Made by a program: the position numbers and the translations under genes | Source of the DNA: Isoetes taiwanensis | Lineage: Eukaryota > Streptophyta > Lycopodiopsida > Isoetales > Isoetaceae | Direction of reading: 5' to 3' | Length of the DNA stretch: 64,000 nt | Assembly: GCA_021234155.1 (NCBI GenBank) | Contig: JAJEKV010000011.1 | Coordinates: 18,990,677-19,054,676, forward strand | Notes under the pieces: generated by a model | What the model saw: the letters and a program-made list of their open reading frames with translations, nothing else | The model's database searches: none | Told to the model about the DNA's origin: nothing | In this document: positions 11,525 to 23,518 of the stretch, piece by piece | Numbering within the stretch: the stretch's first letter is position 1 | Layout of the letters: each line of letters opens with the position of its first letter

Positions 11525-12247
11525 CTACCCCTCTAGAGCGCTACTCTTGGCAATCAAGCTTCCAAGCTTACCGCCGGCTGCGGGGTTGATAGCATCGTTG
11601 ATGATGCGGCCTTGAGATTCCCGCATGAAGTCCGGATAGTGCTTCTCAAGGTCTATCTTCATCACCCATGTAGCATCCTCAACTGGTAAGTGCTTCCACT
11701 TAACCAAGTATTGCAACATTTGAGTCCTTCTGGTTTGTTTATAAGCCCGATCAAGAAGAGCCTCAGGCACTATCTCCAGCTGCTCCTCTGTCAATTCCAG
11801 GAGGGTTGGGGTATCCAAAACCTCCTCTGGATCAGGGGTGTGTTGTTTCAGAAGACTCACGTGAAAGACCTTATGGATCTTCAGGCGGGGCGGCAAATCC
11901 AAGCGGTATTCCTGCTCTCCAACACGCTCAATAATTTTGAACGGCCCAGCCCATCTGGGTGCCAACTTCTTGCAGTTGCCAATCTTAAGCTTGGCTTGTT
12001 TTACCTTAATCTTAAGCCAAACTGATTCGCCCACCTGGAAAACACGTGGGGTTCTGTGCTTATCAGCTACACTCTTCTGACGACTGTGTGCGGCTAATAA
12101 GTAACCCCGAACTTCTTCGACGAGAGCTTGCATCTCCAAGAGGAGTTGTTGAGAAACCTCCACTTTAGAAACGGGGTTATGCCATGTGTCTGGAGTAAGA
12201 CATTGATAGCCATAATTTATCATAAAGGGAGACATTCTGGAAGACTC
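11525..12247 (-). CDS. Integrase C-terminus with chromodomain
   Basis: This frame follows an in-frame TAG (12248-12250) that interrupts integrase. It starts with a usable ATG at 12235 (MSPFMINYGYQCL). It carries the integrase C-terminal GPY/F-type region (WAGPFKIIERVGEQEYRLDLP) and, after PEEVLDTP, a chromodomain with LDRAYKQTRR, QYLVKWKHLP and ATWV (about 11640-11780). Chromodomains of this kind in chromoviral integrases are known to steer insertion toward marked chromatin, notably methylated H3 tails. The TAG looks like a CAG-to-TAG change, since both flanks are in one frame and match other elements. Confidence 0.85.
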   Translation of the reverse strand, partial: ESSRMSPFMINYGYQCLTPDTWHNPVSKVEVSQQLLLEMQALVEEVRGYLLAAHSRQKSVADKHRTPRVFQVGESVWLKIKVKQAKLKIGNCKKLAPRWAGPFKIIERVGEQEYRLDLPPRLKIHKVFHVSLLKQHTPDPEEVLDTPTLLELTEEQLEIVPEALLDRAYKQTRRTQMLQYLVKWKHLPVEDATWVMKIDLEKHYPDFMRESQGRIINDAINPAAGGKLGSLIAKSSALEG

Positions 12248-12685
12248 CTATTTCATGCTGTTGTAGGCAAACTCGACCAGATAAATATAGTCAGCCCATT
12301 GTGATTGCTTACTCCACACATAACTTCGGAGCATATCCTCTATAATGCGATTGGTACGCTCTGTCTGACCATCGGTTTGAGGATGATATGCCGTACTCAT
12401 AGCAAGCTTGGTCTGGATGGTGGCAAAGAAATCTTTCCAGAATGCACTTACGAATTTGGGATCCCTGTCGGATATAATAACTCGTGGCATTCCGTGTAAT
12501 CTGAAGATCTCCTTGGCAAATAGCAGAGCGGTATCGAAGGCCGTATCTGTGGTACGACATGGCAAGAAATGAGCCATTTTCGACAATTTGTCGACCACTA
12601 CCATTAACGCATCGTATCCACGAAGAGTACGTGGAAGGCCCACAATGAAATCCATGGTTATCACTTCCCACTTAGCGTTGGGCAC
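12248..12685 (-). CDS. Integrase catalytic core
   Basis: The D,D-35-E core is complete. The first Asp is in [11 protein letters not shown], the second in SDRDPKF (about 12450-12470), and the Glu is in [14 protein letters not shown] (about 12340-12375). The frame is offset by one base from the upstream gag-pol frame near 12680 and ends at the TAG at 12248. Integrase joins the cDNA ends to target DNA and leaves the 5-bp duplication seen at both ends of this element. The offset at 12680 may be a real frameshift or a consensus error; the element at 60-64 kb has this junction in a different state of decay. Confidence 0.85.
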   Translation of the reverse strand: MPNAKWEVITMDFIVGLPRTLRGYDALMVVVDKLSKMAHFLPCRTTDTAFDTALLFAKEIFRLHGMPRVIISDRDPKFVSAFWKDFFATIQTKLAMSTAYHPQTDGQTERTNRIIEDMLRSYVWSKQSQWADYIYLVEFAYNSMK

Positions 12686-15531
12686 AGAGGTTGCAACTCG
12701 CCTGGAATCCTTAACTGCTCAGCTTTGGTTTGTTGACACACTTGACACTGCTTAATGTACTTGGCAATGTCCTTCTTCATAGAAGGCCAGAAATAGCTGG
12801 AGCGAATCTTAAAGTAGGTCTTCATAAAACCTGCATGTCCAGCTATAGGGCTGTTGTGCGTGTCATGGAGGATTAGCTTACGCACTCCCGAAGTCTCAGG
12901 TACACACAACTTATCTTTGTAATATAACAAGTTGCCCTCTTTCTTATACGAACGAAAGGCTTCCCGCTCCTTATCTGTGCGAGCTTCCTTAGCCAAACTA
13001 TCCCAAACATGCCGGAACTCGGAATCTGTGGCCAAGGTCTGTTCTATCTGCTTCCCAAACTCACTGGTGAGTGTAGAAATTGCATTACAATGGGTTCGGG
13101 TTACCAAGGGATGGCGTGACAACGCATCCGCAACCACATTGTGCTTTCCAGGTTTATACATAATCTGAAAATCATACTCCTCCAGGAATTCCATCCATCT
13201 CCTCTGACGGAGGTTGAGATTCGGTTGGGTGGATAAATAACGGAGGCTTTGATGATCCGTATCTAACTGGAATCTTCTACTAAGAAGGTAGTGTCTCCAT
13301 ATCCGCAGGGCACGGACAACGGCTAACAATTCCTGATCATGGGTAGGGTATCGTTGCTCCGTCTCGTTCATTTTCTTAGAATCATAGGCAATAACGCTCC
13401 CCTCCTGCATTAGGACTCCACCGGTGGCAATTTTACTGGCATCCGTTGCCACTAGTTTATCCTTCTCAGGATCGGGCAATGTGAGAACTGGTGCTGACGT
13501 TAAGGCTTCTTTAAGCTGCTGGAAACTTCCCTGAACCTTTGCCTTCCAGTGCTCGATCCAATCCTTCACCTTCTCATGCTTTGTAAGATTTGTAAGAGGT
13601 GCTGTAATCTTTGCAAAATCCTTTACAAATTTCCGATAATATCCTGCTAACCCCAAGAAACTTCGGACCTTGGAAACATTACCTGGAATAGGCCAGTCCC
13701 TCACTGCCTCTATCTTTGCCGGATCTGTAGCAATTCCCTCTGCAGAGATAACATGGCCCAAATAATCGACCTTCGGAGTGGCAAACTTGCACTTAGAGAA
13801 CTTGGCAAAGAGCTGATGACGTCTTAGCTTTTGTAGGGTCAATCTTAGATGTTTGTTATGCTCCTCCAGAGTTTTACTGTAGATGAGAATGTCGTCGAAG
13901 AAAATAACAACAAAATCATCCAAGTATTGTCGGAAGACATCATTCATCAATCGCATGAAAGTTGCGGGGGCATTAGTTAATCCAAAAGGCATAACAGTAA
14001 ACTCATAATGCCCATATCTAGTGCGAAAAGCAGATTTATGGATGTCCTCTTCTTTAATCCTTATTTGATGGTATCCGGAGCGTAAATCAATCTTTGAGAA
14101 ATATTTGGCCCCTTGCAACTGGTCCATTAGATTATCTGCTCTAGGCAAAGCATAGCGATTTTTGATAGTATGCTTGTTGAGTTGCCGATAATCAATACAC
14201 ATCCTCAAGGAGCCATCCTTTTTCTTAACAAAAAGAATAGGAGCGCCAAAAGGCGAAACACTAGGTCGAATGAAACCTAGGTTTAGTAACTCCTGAAGTT
14301 GCTTCTTAAGCTCTGCCAACTCTGGGGGACTCATACGGTACGGGGCCTTGCGGGTAGGCTTAGTACCTGGCTCTAAAGCTATCTCACATTCTACCCCTCT
14401 AAAAGGAGGAAGCTTCTGGATCTCATCTGGAAAAAGATTGCCAAATTCTCGGAGAAGATTAGCAATCCCCTCTGGCAATGTATCGATTACTTGCTTCTGT
14501 TTAGCATCTGACTCAATGGAGGCAAGTGAAATGACGCAGAGGAGCTTTTCCTTGCGTATAGCTTTATCTAACTGCCTGATGGACATAGACTGCATAATAG
14601 GATTGAATGGTTCACCTTTTATAGTCACGCGGCCTCCATTGGCTGCGTTGAAGGTAACTTCCCGTTTCTCGCAGTCTATGTTGGCCTTTGCAGATGCCAA
14701 GAATTCCATACCAACAATGAGGTCGTATTTGCCAATATCCATTAACTCGGCACCCAAAGCAACTGGTGCACCTGGCAACTGCATCTTGAGATTAATGCGA
14801 CGGCCATGAGTATGTCTGACCTTACCACTGGCTAAAGTGACAGGCCTCGGTCGGGACCTCAAGGTTTCAAGCTGCAATACCTGGGCCATTCTAGGAGAAG
14901 CAAAATTATGTGTACTCCCCGTATCCATAAGAATTACAAAAGGCTTACTGTCTACTTGACCTATAGTGGAAATGACAGCAGGCTGACTTCCAGCATTGCC
15001 GGTTTCTATAGCTGCAAGGATATGAGACGCACCGTGAATATATTCGGGAGCCTCCTCCTCAACAGGTAGTGTTGACTCAAGATCGTCCCAATCGAGGTCG
15101 GCCATGGCCAGCTGGGCAGTCTGCGTAACATAAGGACAATTCTGCATGAAGTGCCCGGGCCGCATACACCTGTAGCATGCCTTATCTCGGCGGAGCTGTT
15201 CTCGAGCCTCTTTGGGAATAGACTGTAAGAGGTTCCGAACTTCCTTACCGACACTGTTCGGTTTATCGGTCGTGCCGAAGGTGACTTTCTTTTCCTGGCG
15301 GCTGTAAGAGTTCTGCTGGGAGGGCCCTGGACTTGGGGAGCGGGGTTTGTAAGGTGTGGACGGCCGTGGCTGCGAGTAAGGAGCAGGACGCGGATAATAG
15401 TTCCTTGGTGTGTCCTCTTCGAGGCTCAATGCCTTAGCCTCAGCCTCTGCAACTGATTTCGTGTCTATGGCTTTAACCATTCGTTTAATTGATGGGGCCA
15501 ACCCTTCAATGTAGCCCTCCACCGCCTCGTT
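12661..15531 (-). CDS. Gag C-terminus, protease, reverse transcriptase, RNase H and integrase N-terminus
   Basis: The frame runs without a stop from the SINE boundary at 15531 to 12661. Domains in order are: the end of gag; a CCHC knuckle [14 protein letters not shown] (about 15140-15182); aspartic protease with [12 protein letters not shown] (about 14910-14940); reverse transcriptase with [25 protein letters not shown] and the catalytic FFDDILIYS (about 13885-13905); RNase H with [12 protein letters not shown] (about 13440); and the integrase zinc region with H-H-C-C spacing ending [11 protein letters not shown] (about 12730-12860). The frame is offset by one base at about 12680, just before the integrase core. 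Length and order match a single-ORF chromovirus polyprotein. Confidence 0.9.
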   Translation of the reverse strand, partial: NEAVEGYIEGLAPSIKRMVKAIDTKSVAEAEAKALSLEEDTPRNYYPRPAPYSQPRPSTPYKPRSPSPGPSQQNSYSRQEKKVTFGTTDKPNSVGKEVRNLLQSIPKEAREQLRRDKACYRCMRPGHFMQNCPYVTQTAQLAMADLDWDDLESTLPVEEEAPEYIHGASHILAAIETGNAGSQPAVISTIGQVDSKPFVILMDTGSTHNFASPRMAQVLQLETLRSRPRPVTLASGKVRHTHGRRINLKMQLPGAPVALGAELMDIGKYDLIVGMEFLASAKANIDCEKREVTFNAANGGRVTIKGEPFNPIMQSMSIRQLDKAIRKEKLLCVISLASIESDAKQKQVIDTLPEGIANLLREFGNLFPDEIQKLPPFRGVECEIALEPGTKPTRKAPYRMSPPELAELKKQLQELLNLGFIRPSVSPFGAPILFVKKKDGSLRMCIDYRQLNKHTIKNRYALPRADNLMDQLQGAKYFSKIDLRSGYHQIRIKEEDIHKSAFRTRYGHYEFTVMPFGLTNAPATFMRLMNDVFRQYLDDFVVIFFDDILIYSKTLEEHNKHLRLTLQKLRRHQLFAKFSKCKFATPKVDYLGHVISAEGIATDPAKIEAVRDWPIPGNVSKVRSFLGLAGYYRKFVKDFAKITAPLTNLTKHEKVKDWIEHWKAKVQGSFQQLKEALTSAPVLTLPDPEKDKLVATDASKIATGGVLMQEGSVIAYDSKKMNETEQRYPTHDQELLAVVRALRIWRHYLLSRRFQLDTDHQSLRYLSTQPNLNLRQRRWMEFLEEYDFQIMYKPGKHNVVADALSRHPLVTRTHCNAISTLTSEFGKQIEQTLATDSEFRHVWDSLAKEARTDKEREAFRSYKKEGNLLYYKDKLCVPETSGVRKLILHDTHNSPIAGHAGFMKTYFKIRSSYFWPSMKKDIAKYIKQCQVCQQTKAEQLRIPGELQPLCPTLSGK

Positions 15532-15698
15532 GTGAAAGTGGCCATGCAATGTAAAGTTGGTGGGGGAAGGACCCACTTCAGCAATGTAAAGTGGTGGGGG
15601 CAGGACCCATCTGGGTGTGTTGTAAAGTGTCACATGTCCGATAGGACGCTGCCTTGTGGCGTGACGTTAAAATCTCTTCTTCTTCTTGTTCTTCTTTT
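15532..15698 (+). mobile_element. SINE-like insertion in gag
   Basis: A ~167-base block interrupts gag in the opposite orientation to the gene. Its left flank codes for N-E-A-V on the minus strand and its right flank for G-M-N-E. Removing the block with one copy of a ~5-base duplication (TCGTT/TCATT on the plus strand) restores the frame. The block carries a ~30-base internal repeat (15545-15574 and 15582-15610, GCAATGTAAAG..GGTGGGGG.AGGACCCA). It has a GTCC-GATA-GGAC hairpin (15636-15647), a GTGACGTTAAAA terminus and a TCTTCTTCTTC tail. The terminus matches the tails of the LINE-type elements elsewhere in the window. Confidence 0.7.
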
Positions 15699-16476
15699 CA
15701 TTCATACCTGGTACATACAGCCTCAAGCGCATAAATTCATCAGTGTAGGCCTGAACCGACATACCCTTCTGCTCTAACCTGTAGAAGGTCTGAATTTGTT
15801 GGCATTTGTGCGCACGAGGCACATAATGCGACTTAAAAGCTTTGGCGAACTTTTTGAACTTGCACCTGCTTCTGTCCAGATGCTTGGCTCTGGCATAGCC
15901 CTTCCACCAAATACGAGCAGCTCCTGTAAGGTTTGTGGTGGCAACCTTTCCTGTATCCTTTTCTGTCATGCCATAGGATTTCCCAAACTCCTTCATTTCG
16001 TCCAACCAGGACTCTGCATTCAGTCCGCCTCTAGATTTCCCATCAAACTGGGCCAGTTTCCTATTTTTCCATATACTGGTTATGGCCGTGTCAACTGTTT
16101 TACGGTACTCCTTGTCCCGACGCTTTACATGGTCACCAGAGGATACCGACGACTCCGAGGACACAGAAGTGACTGATTGTGAGGAGGTGGCACTATCCCT
16201 AGAGGAACTCCGACGACGTTTAGAATGAGGCCTCCTCTGTGCAGGTACAGGGCTGGTCTCAGGTACAGCTGGCTGTTGTGGAGGTGGACTTGGGGGCAGC
16301 GGAGGTAGCTCCGGTCCGTCTTCCTGTATATGCTGTGGTGGATTGGCGTGCAACACATAAGCTTGTAACTCGCCTAATTGTCTCTTCATTAACATGAGTT
16401 CCTGTTCAGGTGTTAGTCTACTGGCATTTGAGGGTGTCTGCCAGGCGGCGTTGCGTTCACCGTCTATATCGAGCAT
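15699..16476 (-). CDS. Gag N-terminal and capsid region
   Basis: Starts with ATG at 16476 (MLDIDGERNAAWQTPS). A proline-rich then arginine/serine-rich segment (about residues 45-125) precedes a retrotransposon gag domain with ESWLDEMKEF, LTGAARIWWKGYA, FKSHYVP and VQAYTDEFMRLRLYVPGM. Gag forms the particle that packages element RNA. The frame runs into the SINE at 15698 and ends in SINE-coded Lys/Asn, so the encoded gag is truncated. The same start is seen at 22574 in the other copy. Confidence 0.85.
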
Positions 16477-19400
16477 AAAAAGGTATAAGCAGAATTATAG
16501 TGATCTAAAGTCTCATAAAAATACCATTTTGGATAGGTTAGAGAGAAAAGACAAGAAAAAGTATAATGGCAAAGATCCTTATTACAGGTGAAAACAGTCA
16601 TTACATTAATGTTCAGTACATTGATAGTGACAAAAGTTAATACAAAGACATAATACAAGAACAGGTATTATACATTGGACATTTGAAGTTCAACTCACAT
16701 ATAACATCAAAAGAACAAAACTGAGGGGACCGGGCCTAGGGGTTCGCAAATGGGTACAAGATTGAATAGCGAACACTTTCACGTACAACCCCAACGAGCT
16801 TGTAACGTGCCCAGGCCTGGACGATAACAGGTTGGTAATCTAGCGTTGGGCTAATGATAAGGAGATTAAAGAGCCTCCTTAATGCGTAGAAGATCTGCCA
16901 CAAGTGATCGTTGGCATCCTCGAAAGCTTCGTGCCTTGACATGTCCCAATAGTCCCATGTGCGACGAAGAGTTTGCTTCAGGTCCTCAAAGGCCCGCTCT
17001 CTGAGAATGTTAACTACCTCCATCCCCTTGGCTGGGTCATAGGGCTCCCCTGGTGGTGCGAGTTCCCTACCTCGTAACCTTCGTCCCATTCTCGGGTACT
17101 CCCCATACCTTTGGCCATAATCTTGGTCAGCCCCTGGTCATCCCTCCTTATCCGTTAGTAATTCTCTTTCATAGTCTTGAAATACCGCCCGCAAGACGAT
17201 AGAAATGAATATGGAACATTGTTATACTCTAAAGTCCAATAGATAGATGAACGCATCATGGAAGAGAACAATTTTTATTTGTATTCATTGATACAATAGT
17301 CATAATTGATATGAAGATAATACATCATAACTATAAAATGGCTAAAGAAAATGCCAAACCAAAATTTTACAACTATACGCAATACAAAAGGCGTAATACA
17401 ATTATCTAAAACTAGGCCCCCCTTTCATCCCAAGGGGGGCGAGGAGGTGGTGGCGGCGGCCGGTGTCGTGAAAGCGTAGTCACCCCCGGGTCTACCGTGG
17501 CGTACCGCAATGGAGGCAACCTCTGGCGGATAGGCAACAGCCAATGGGGCCGCCGTAAGGAGTTTTATACTCATCCAGGGTGCAATGTCTTGGCCCAAGG
17601 CCGTCAGGGCAAGATCCCGTCGTACGAGTACATAAGTAAACGTACGATAGGGAAGCTTCTTGTGCCCAGCCAAGGTGGAAAGAGCACGGAGGGTCCACCA
17701 TGAAGCTTCGGCCTCCGGCCCTAACTCTCGGGCTATAAAAAGAACTTGCCCCCCGCCGAAAAGCCGATAAGAAGAAGCGAGTAAGGTGGTTTCCCAATAC
17801 CTTCCCTTGGGGGTCTCGACGTGGGCTATCTCCTTGTCTAAGTCCATAGGGACTTCTTCTTCCTTGAGTTCCTGCTGCTCTTCCTTCAAATGAGCAGGAT
17901 TATGATATAGATCCTCCCCCTCCTCATCCGAACCGGAGGGAATCTCGACCATATTAATATTTGGGATATGAGGTCCCATAGTAGAAGGCATCCTGTGAAG
18001 GCCGAGAGGGCGGATCCCCGTGATCACTAGTTCCCCGGCCGTAGCAAAGTTTTAGCCGGCTCTAAGGTCTCCCCGGTGGAACTGGAGCAAATCATTGCAC
18101 CTCCCGGGAAGGTCAATAAGAGTGAAGTCGATGAAGTCATCCATACAGTACTCCGCTAACTCATAGAGTACATGGTCCTTACGCCGGCGCTTAAACCCGG
18201 CCAGATGATATCATCCAAGAGAAGATATTCTTGCCCTTGGTGATACACAACCGGAAGGGCGTCAAGCCCGCATAAGCCGCAAATTTTTGTTCCCGACGTG
18301 GTGGCATCTCCTCTCGCTAATCGCTTCCAACGCTTAAATCACCCATACCTATATGCTCATCTTCTCCCTCCTCGGAAGATTCAGGAAGTTTGCCTTTCTC
18401 TGCCGGCAACGTCTCATCCTCAACGTATTGATCCATGAGGATGGCTAGGCCAAAGGCAACTTCAAGATATTGTCGCCCTTGATGCTGCACAACGGGCAGG
18501 TGCTTGCCCCATCTAAGCTTTCCTTTCAACACATCATACGCGTGGGTGTCACCCCCTAGCATATCCCGGACCACATCCCGTTCTAGATACAACTGGGGAG
18601 GATCCCCGAGAGGAATACACAAAGGAAGCATCTCCTCCGTGATAAAACTCTAAGAATCCGCATAATCACGGGTGCCGCTGATATTAGTGATGAGGTCAAG
18701 GCGCCGACATAGCAAGGGCATAACAAACAGTCGAAGGGCACTCAAGATCCCAATGTTTCCATCTTGGTACCATGCAAGTAGGTCTGTTGTCGCCATGGCG
18801 CTGGAAGGGAGGGGGAAGGAGGAAAAACAGATATAACAAATGAAATGAAACTTTAAAGATCCTTTTTAACCCTTTTTATTTATGCCGACGCCGCAATTTC
18901 GCACTTGATACAAAATAAAAGGTATGTTTTTTATTAAATATCAAAAAATATTTATAATGCAAATATCCCACAAAATTTGCTAAGGATGCTCTCCCCAAAT
19001 CCTCAAGGCGAGGGTTAAATCCTTTGGCATTATGGTGACCCTCTTTGCGGATCGCGCAAAAGATTGGGCGCCACCAAAGAATGCCACCGATAGGCCTCCG
19101 CAGCCTCTTGGAGTGCCAAAATGGCAAAAGTCCGGAAGCGGAGGTCGGTTTTGAACTCTTGGGCGTTTCCAACCAACCTCACGAAAGGGAAGCTTCCAGT
19201 ATCGGTTGGGTGGACTTCTTCAAACTTACGAATCTCCGTAAGGTGACAAGTGCCGCCTGGGTACGGTGGGGTTTCCTCAGTGGGCGTGGGGGTTGGGAGA
19301 CGGCCCCCGCAGTGTGCGTACGCCTTGGCCCCAAATAACCGGTCTGACGATCCACCCGCTTCACGCCTCCCGGACCGAGCTCACGTTCTTCCCAAAAGCC

Positions 19401-22363
19401 CCGACAGTCCTCAACTTTTCCTTGTACTGACTGCCGGACTTTCGGGCCACGGATTTCCTCCGGTGCTTAACGGTCGTATGCTCCGTTGGGGTTGGGCCTT
19501 GCCCACTCCCTGATCCCCCATCGCCCTGCTGATCCGGCTGCTCTTGCCGAGCCTTCTCCTCTTTTTCCGTTTGAATCCTTTTTTGTTCCTTCTTATACTC
19601 CCGAGCTCTCCGGAGGTCTTCTTCAATCTCGTTGTATCGTCGCTCTACAATGCGGCGAAGGAGTTCTGCATGGTATCTATCGGGCCGCTGGCTCATATCC
19701 ATCTGAATTGTCGTTAAATAGTCTATGCTGATGTCAGGGATCTCTCCCCACGTGAAGCTCTGGGAAGCTTCATGCCATTGGTATGGGGGAATCTCGATAG
19801 CCCTGCCATCTATGACGGCGACTCCATCTCCCGTGTAATCCTCCCCTACCTCGAGCCAGATCGGCTCGTTCTATCTCTTCATGGCCATCCTCCCCGCCAA
19901 GTTTACGTCTGCCGGCCTCTTTCCTTATGTCCTCCTCCTCGGTGTGTCCTTCACATCCGGGAAGGTAGAACTTAATCAACATCATGACCAAGTCGGGTTG
20001 CTCGGCCATGGTGTAAGGAAGCTGTCGGAGATTTAGCCTGACCAAAAACGGCTCCGAGTAATGGTAAATGGGATAGGGGATCCTATCGTTGTTCTCAAAT
20101 CGGGTTTACTAACTCGGCCCAAAAGTATATCTATCGTATGGTGGTCGCAGAGCCATGTGCTTGGCGCGAAGGCATAAATCGAGCTATGGTAAGGGTAGCG
20201 GGTCCACAAGATTTTGGTGTTGGCCATGGCTATGGCTGAGGTCCTAGGGGAACAGTGGTAGGGTGCTTTGGCTGCTAGGGAAGCGGTATTGAAGGTGCTA
20301 GGGTTAGTGAAGAACTAGGGCTTAAGAAACAAGGTCGTCCGGCGGCTATGGCGGGCGCTGATCCGGCGGGCGGGGCGGCTCAAGGCAAGGCGGACATAAT
20401 AACTTTAACGGCCGGCTAACTTTTAAATTTTAAATTTTTTTCTTATTAACTTTTTATTTATTTTTTTTTTATATAAAATATTTATACGGGGGCATATTTG
20501 CAAGGCCCGACGGCATTCTACACGCTCCCCTCCCACCGCGACCGGGGTCGACAAAAGGCAGCGGCGCCGGGTTGACTTTTCGCCCTGTTGACTTCATGAC
20601 GGTGACGGCCGAAGCCCGACAAAGATTTTAGGCTCTCCCCACCACGACCGCAAGGGCTTACAAAATTCAAGCGGCGCCCGAGTTGACTTTCGGGCCTTTC
20701 CATGACCATTTTTCCGCCAAATGACGATCGCCCTAGGGTATTTGGGGTATGCCCAACCAATGGAACCCCTTTCCCCTTCATCTAAACTACCTACAAAAAT
20801 TTATAACTTCTCCAAACTTGGGCCTCCAAATTCTAACTTCTTTAAACCTACAATTTCTTACTTTTAACCTAACACAAAGCCAAACATCAAAGAGAACTAA
20901 GCAACACACTAGATTAGCCTCCTCCTAACTAACGAAAGCTCTACGAAGTTAGGGTTTGGTTGCTATGATTTCAGCAACCGGAAATCACGGCTCGATACCA
21001 TCGTGGACACTCCCCTCAATATATACGACCCCTACCAGATACATACGGGACTTTCTCCCATGGCAACCATCTCGCCATGAGCGGGGCCCTCCCAACTGGG
21101 CCATCTACGTAGAGATGCTCGGGTGAAGGACACCTGAGGTGTCATTCGCCCACGCCTCGATGGGCTCCTACGTGCCGAAGCATGAATACAAGGTTAGCAC
21201 AAAGATAAATCATATATAAATAACCACCCACGGGGTGGCGATCCATCCAAATACCAACGGCAAAGAATATGCATCTAAACCTAAGAAACACCCCAAACCC
21301 CTGTGTTCTACCCCTGCCCTCACTCCTCGTGGAGGATGGACCGACGGCCTCTGGCCTCAAGAGATCAGCATAGAGAGGTATAACCCCGGCGCTATCGGCA
21401 TAGAACATCGGGCTAGGGTTGTCCACTCCATCCGCCCCTCTTGTGTACACTTTGCGGATGGGTCGATCCACGCTATGGCTTCCGCTATAGTTTTCCTTCC
21501 CAGACGAGACTCAAGGTATCACCCTTTGAGCCTACCTGGGGTTCATGACGCCCGGTCCCGATGAGGCAGGTCAGGAAGCGCCCCTTCCAGATCACAGTGG
21601 TTCCATGGGTGAGCTAGAGAATACGTGCGTCGCATCACACCCCCGTGATCCGTACCCAACTTACTCACCCTAAATCTACTCAAAGTGCAAGATGCTCCAT
21701 ACCGATCACACCTCTACACCTGGGAGTGTCGGACCCATACCGGGCCCTCTACGGGACCGGCCTAGCCCAATCAGGAGAGGGAGTCTCGTGGAGCCTTTTA
21801 TGTTCGCAAGACCCCACCCCCACTTCACCACTTTGCGCCCCTCTCGGGTGCTAAGCTGCACCATAGCGCCTACGACCTTGGTCTCTTGTACACAGGCCGC
21901 ATCTAATGGGAATATTACAGGGCCCTATCTAGGAACATACTATCATACATGAGCTCAGAGGTCTCTACCCCCCCTTTAAACCCCTGTTTAATGGAAGCTA
22001 CCGAAATACTTCATAGATACATCGATCATTCCTTAATAGAGCACCATTCATAATTGAAATGTAATCCTACTTACCATGTATGGGTTAATCTCAAACAAAG
22101 GCAATCGTAAAAGAGTGTTGAAGTACTATCCTACAATTCACAAGCTAAACTACTACTAACCCGTGTTTCGGGCCGGAACCATTATCGGGGTGCTTCCATA
22201 TTGTCAGAACTAGGGTGGCAAATGACTAGTGGGTGTTCAACATTTGGGGAGTCGAAGAATGCCTTTGGCGCCAAAACTGCTCCCAAGCCTCACTGGGTCG
22301 ATTATGGTTGATATGGGGTGGTGATCTACCTTAAGGGATCCATTTAGTATTCACCATGTCAGC
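16283..22363 (-). repeat. Near-duplicate of 22377-28470, indel-rich; probable redundant contig end
   Basis: This 6.08 kb block repeats the chromovirus 5' gag, ORFs E to A, leader, primer-binding site and most of the 5' LTR in the same order. 16394-17080 is essentially identical to 22492-23180. From 17080 to the N gap the block gains many one- to few-base indels that break ORFs intact in the other copy. Counterparts are: ORF E 16736-17089, D 17425-18027, C about 18050-18795, B about 18960-19702, A about 19770-20227, leader to about 20990, truncated LTR 21002-22363. It ends exactly at 13 N, and the next base resumes inside gag. An unmerged overlap of two contig ends explains this better than a true tandem. 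In places this copy preserves the better reading, notably the first helices of the H3 domain (about 19080-19270). Confidence 0.75.
21002..22363 (-). repeat. Truncated third LTR copy next to the N gap
   Basis: Begins GTGGACACTCCCC after a damaged primer-binding site (CTCGATACCA at about 20991) and follows the LTR sequence until CACCATGTC. It then breaks at the N run, about 215 bases before the expected LTR end. It carries more indels than either outer LTR. Confidence 0.8.
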
Positions 22364-22376
22364 NNNNNNNNNNNNN
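22364..22376. other. Assembly gap (13 N)
   Basis: Thirteen ambiguous bases join an LTR interior on the left to gag on the right. The sequence that should lie between them in a real tandem, from LTR end through pol to gag (about 5.6 kb), is absent. The gap length is therefore not physical. Confidence 0.95.
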
Positions 22377-22574
22377 GAGGTGGACTTGGGGCAAATGGAG
22401 GTAGCTCCGGGTCCGTCTTCCCCAGATATGTTTGTGGTGGATTGGCGGCAACACATAAGCTTGTAACTCGCCTAATTGTCTCTTCATTAACATGAGTTCC
22501 TGTTCAGGTGTTAGTCTACTGGCATTTGAGGGTGTCTGCCAGGCGGCGTTGCGTTCACCGTCTATATCGAGCAT
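22377..22574 (-). CDS. Gag N-terminus, fragment at contig start
   Basis: The same ATG and first ~50 residues as at 16476 (MLDIDGERNAAW...) run into the N gap. The last ~80 bases before the gap carry small differences from the other copy, as expected at a poorly polished contig end. Confidence 0.8.
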
Positions 22575-22833
22575 AAAAAGGTATAAGCAGAATTATAGTG
22601 ATCTAAAGTCTCATAAAAATACCATTTTGGATAGGTTAGAGAGAAAAGACAAGAAAAAGTATAATGGCAAAGATCCTTATTACAGGTGAAAACAGTCATT
22701 ACATTAATGTTCAGTACATTGATAGTGACAAAAGTTAATACAAAGACATAATACAAGAACAGGTATTATACATTGGACATTTGAAGTTCAACTCACATAT
22801 AACATCAAAAGAACAAAACTGAGGGGACCGGGC

Positions 22834-23325
22834 CTAGGGGTTCGCAAATGGGTACAAGATTGAATAGCGAACACTTTCACGTACAACCCCAACGAGCTTG
22901 TAACGTGCCCAGGCCTGGACGATAACAGGTTGGTAATCTAGCGTTGGGCTAATGATAAGGAGATTAAAGAGCCTCCTTAATGCGTAGAAGATCTGCCACA
23001 AGTGATCGTTGGCATCCTCGAAAGCTTCGTGCCTTGACATGTCCCAATAGTCCCATGTGCGACGAAGAGTTTGCTTCAGGTCCTCAAAGGCCCGCTCTCT
23101 GAGAATGTTAACTACCTCCATCCCCTTGGCTGGGTCATAGGGCTCCCCTGGTGGTGCGAGTTCCCCTACCTCGTAACCTTCGTCCCATTCTGGGTACTCC
23201 CCATACCTTTGGCCATAATCTTGGTCAGGCGGCCCTGGGTCATCCCTCCTTATCTGGTTAGTAATTCTCTCTTCATAGTCTTCGAGCGCCTCGTCTGCAA
23301 GACGATAGAAATGAATATGGAACAT
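22834..23325 (-). CDS. Chromovirus extra ORF E, 163 aa, unknown function
   Basis: ATG at 23325. The N-terminal half is acidic and proline-rich (EALEDYEERITNQ, DDPGPPDQDYGQ). The C-terminal half is predicted helical by eye with many Leu, Arg and Trp (FEDLKQTLRRTWDYWDM, HLWQIFYALRRLFNLL). No known family is recognised. It lies just upstream of gag, separated by ~260 bases of AT-rich spacer. On the sense strand a pyrimidine-rich TTTCTATCGTCTTGCAG precedes DEALED and resembles a splice acceptor. The gene is also present, truncated by indels, at 16736-17089. Confidence 0.6.
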   Translation of the reverse strand: MFHIHFYRLADEALEDYEERITNQIRRDDPGPPDQDYGQRYGEYPEWDEGYEVGELAPPGEPYDPAKGMEVVNILRERAFEDLKQTLRRTWDYWDMSRHEAFEDANDHLWQIFYALRRLFNLLIISPTLDYQPVIVQAWARYKLVGVVRESVRYSILYPFANP

Positions 23326-23518
23326 TGTTATACTCTAAAGTCCAATAGATAGATGAACGCATCATGGAAGAGAACAATTTTTATTTGTATTCATTGATAC
23401 AATAGTCATAATTGATATGAAGATAATACATCATAACTATAAAATGGCTAAAGAAAATGCCAAACCAAAATTTTACAACTATACGCAATACAAAAGGCGT
23501 AATACAATTATCTAAAAA

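Noticed and set aside
13885-13905. Reverse transcriptase FFDD in place of YxDD as a possible loss of function
   Set aside because: FFDDILIYS is a common active form in plant Ty3/gypsy elements; both catalytic Asp residues are present.
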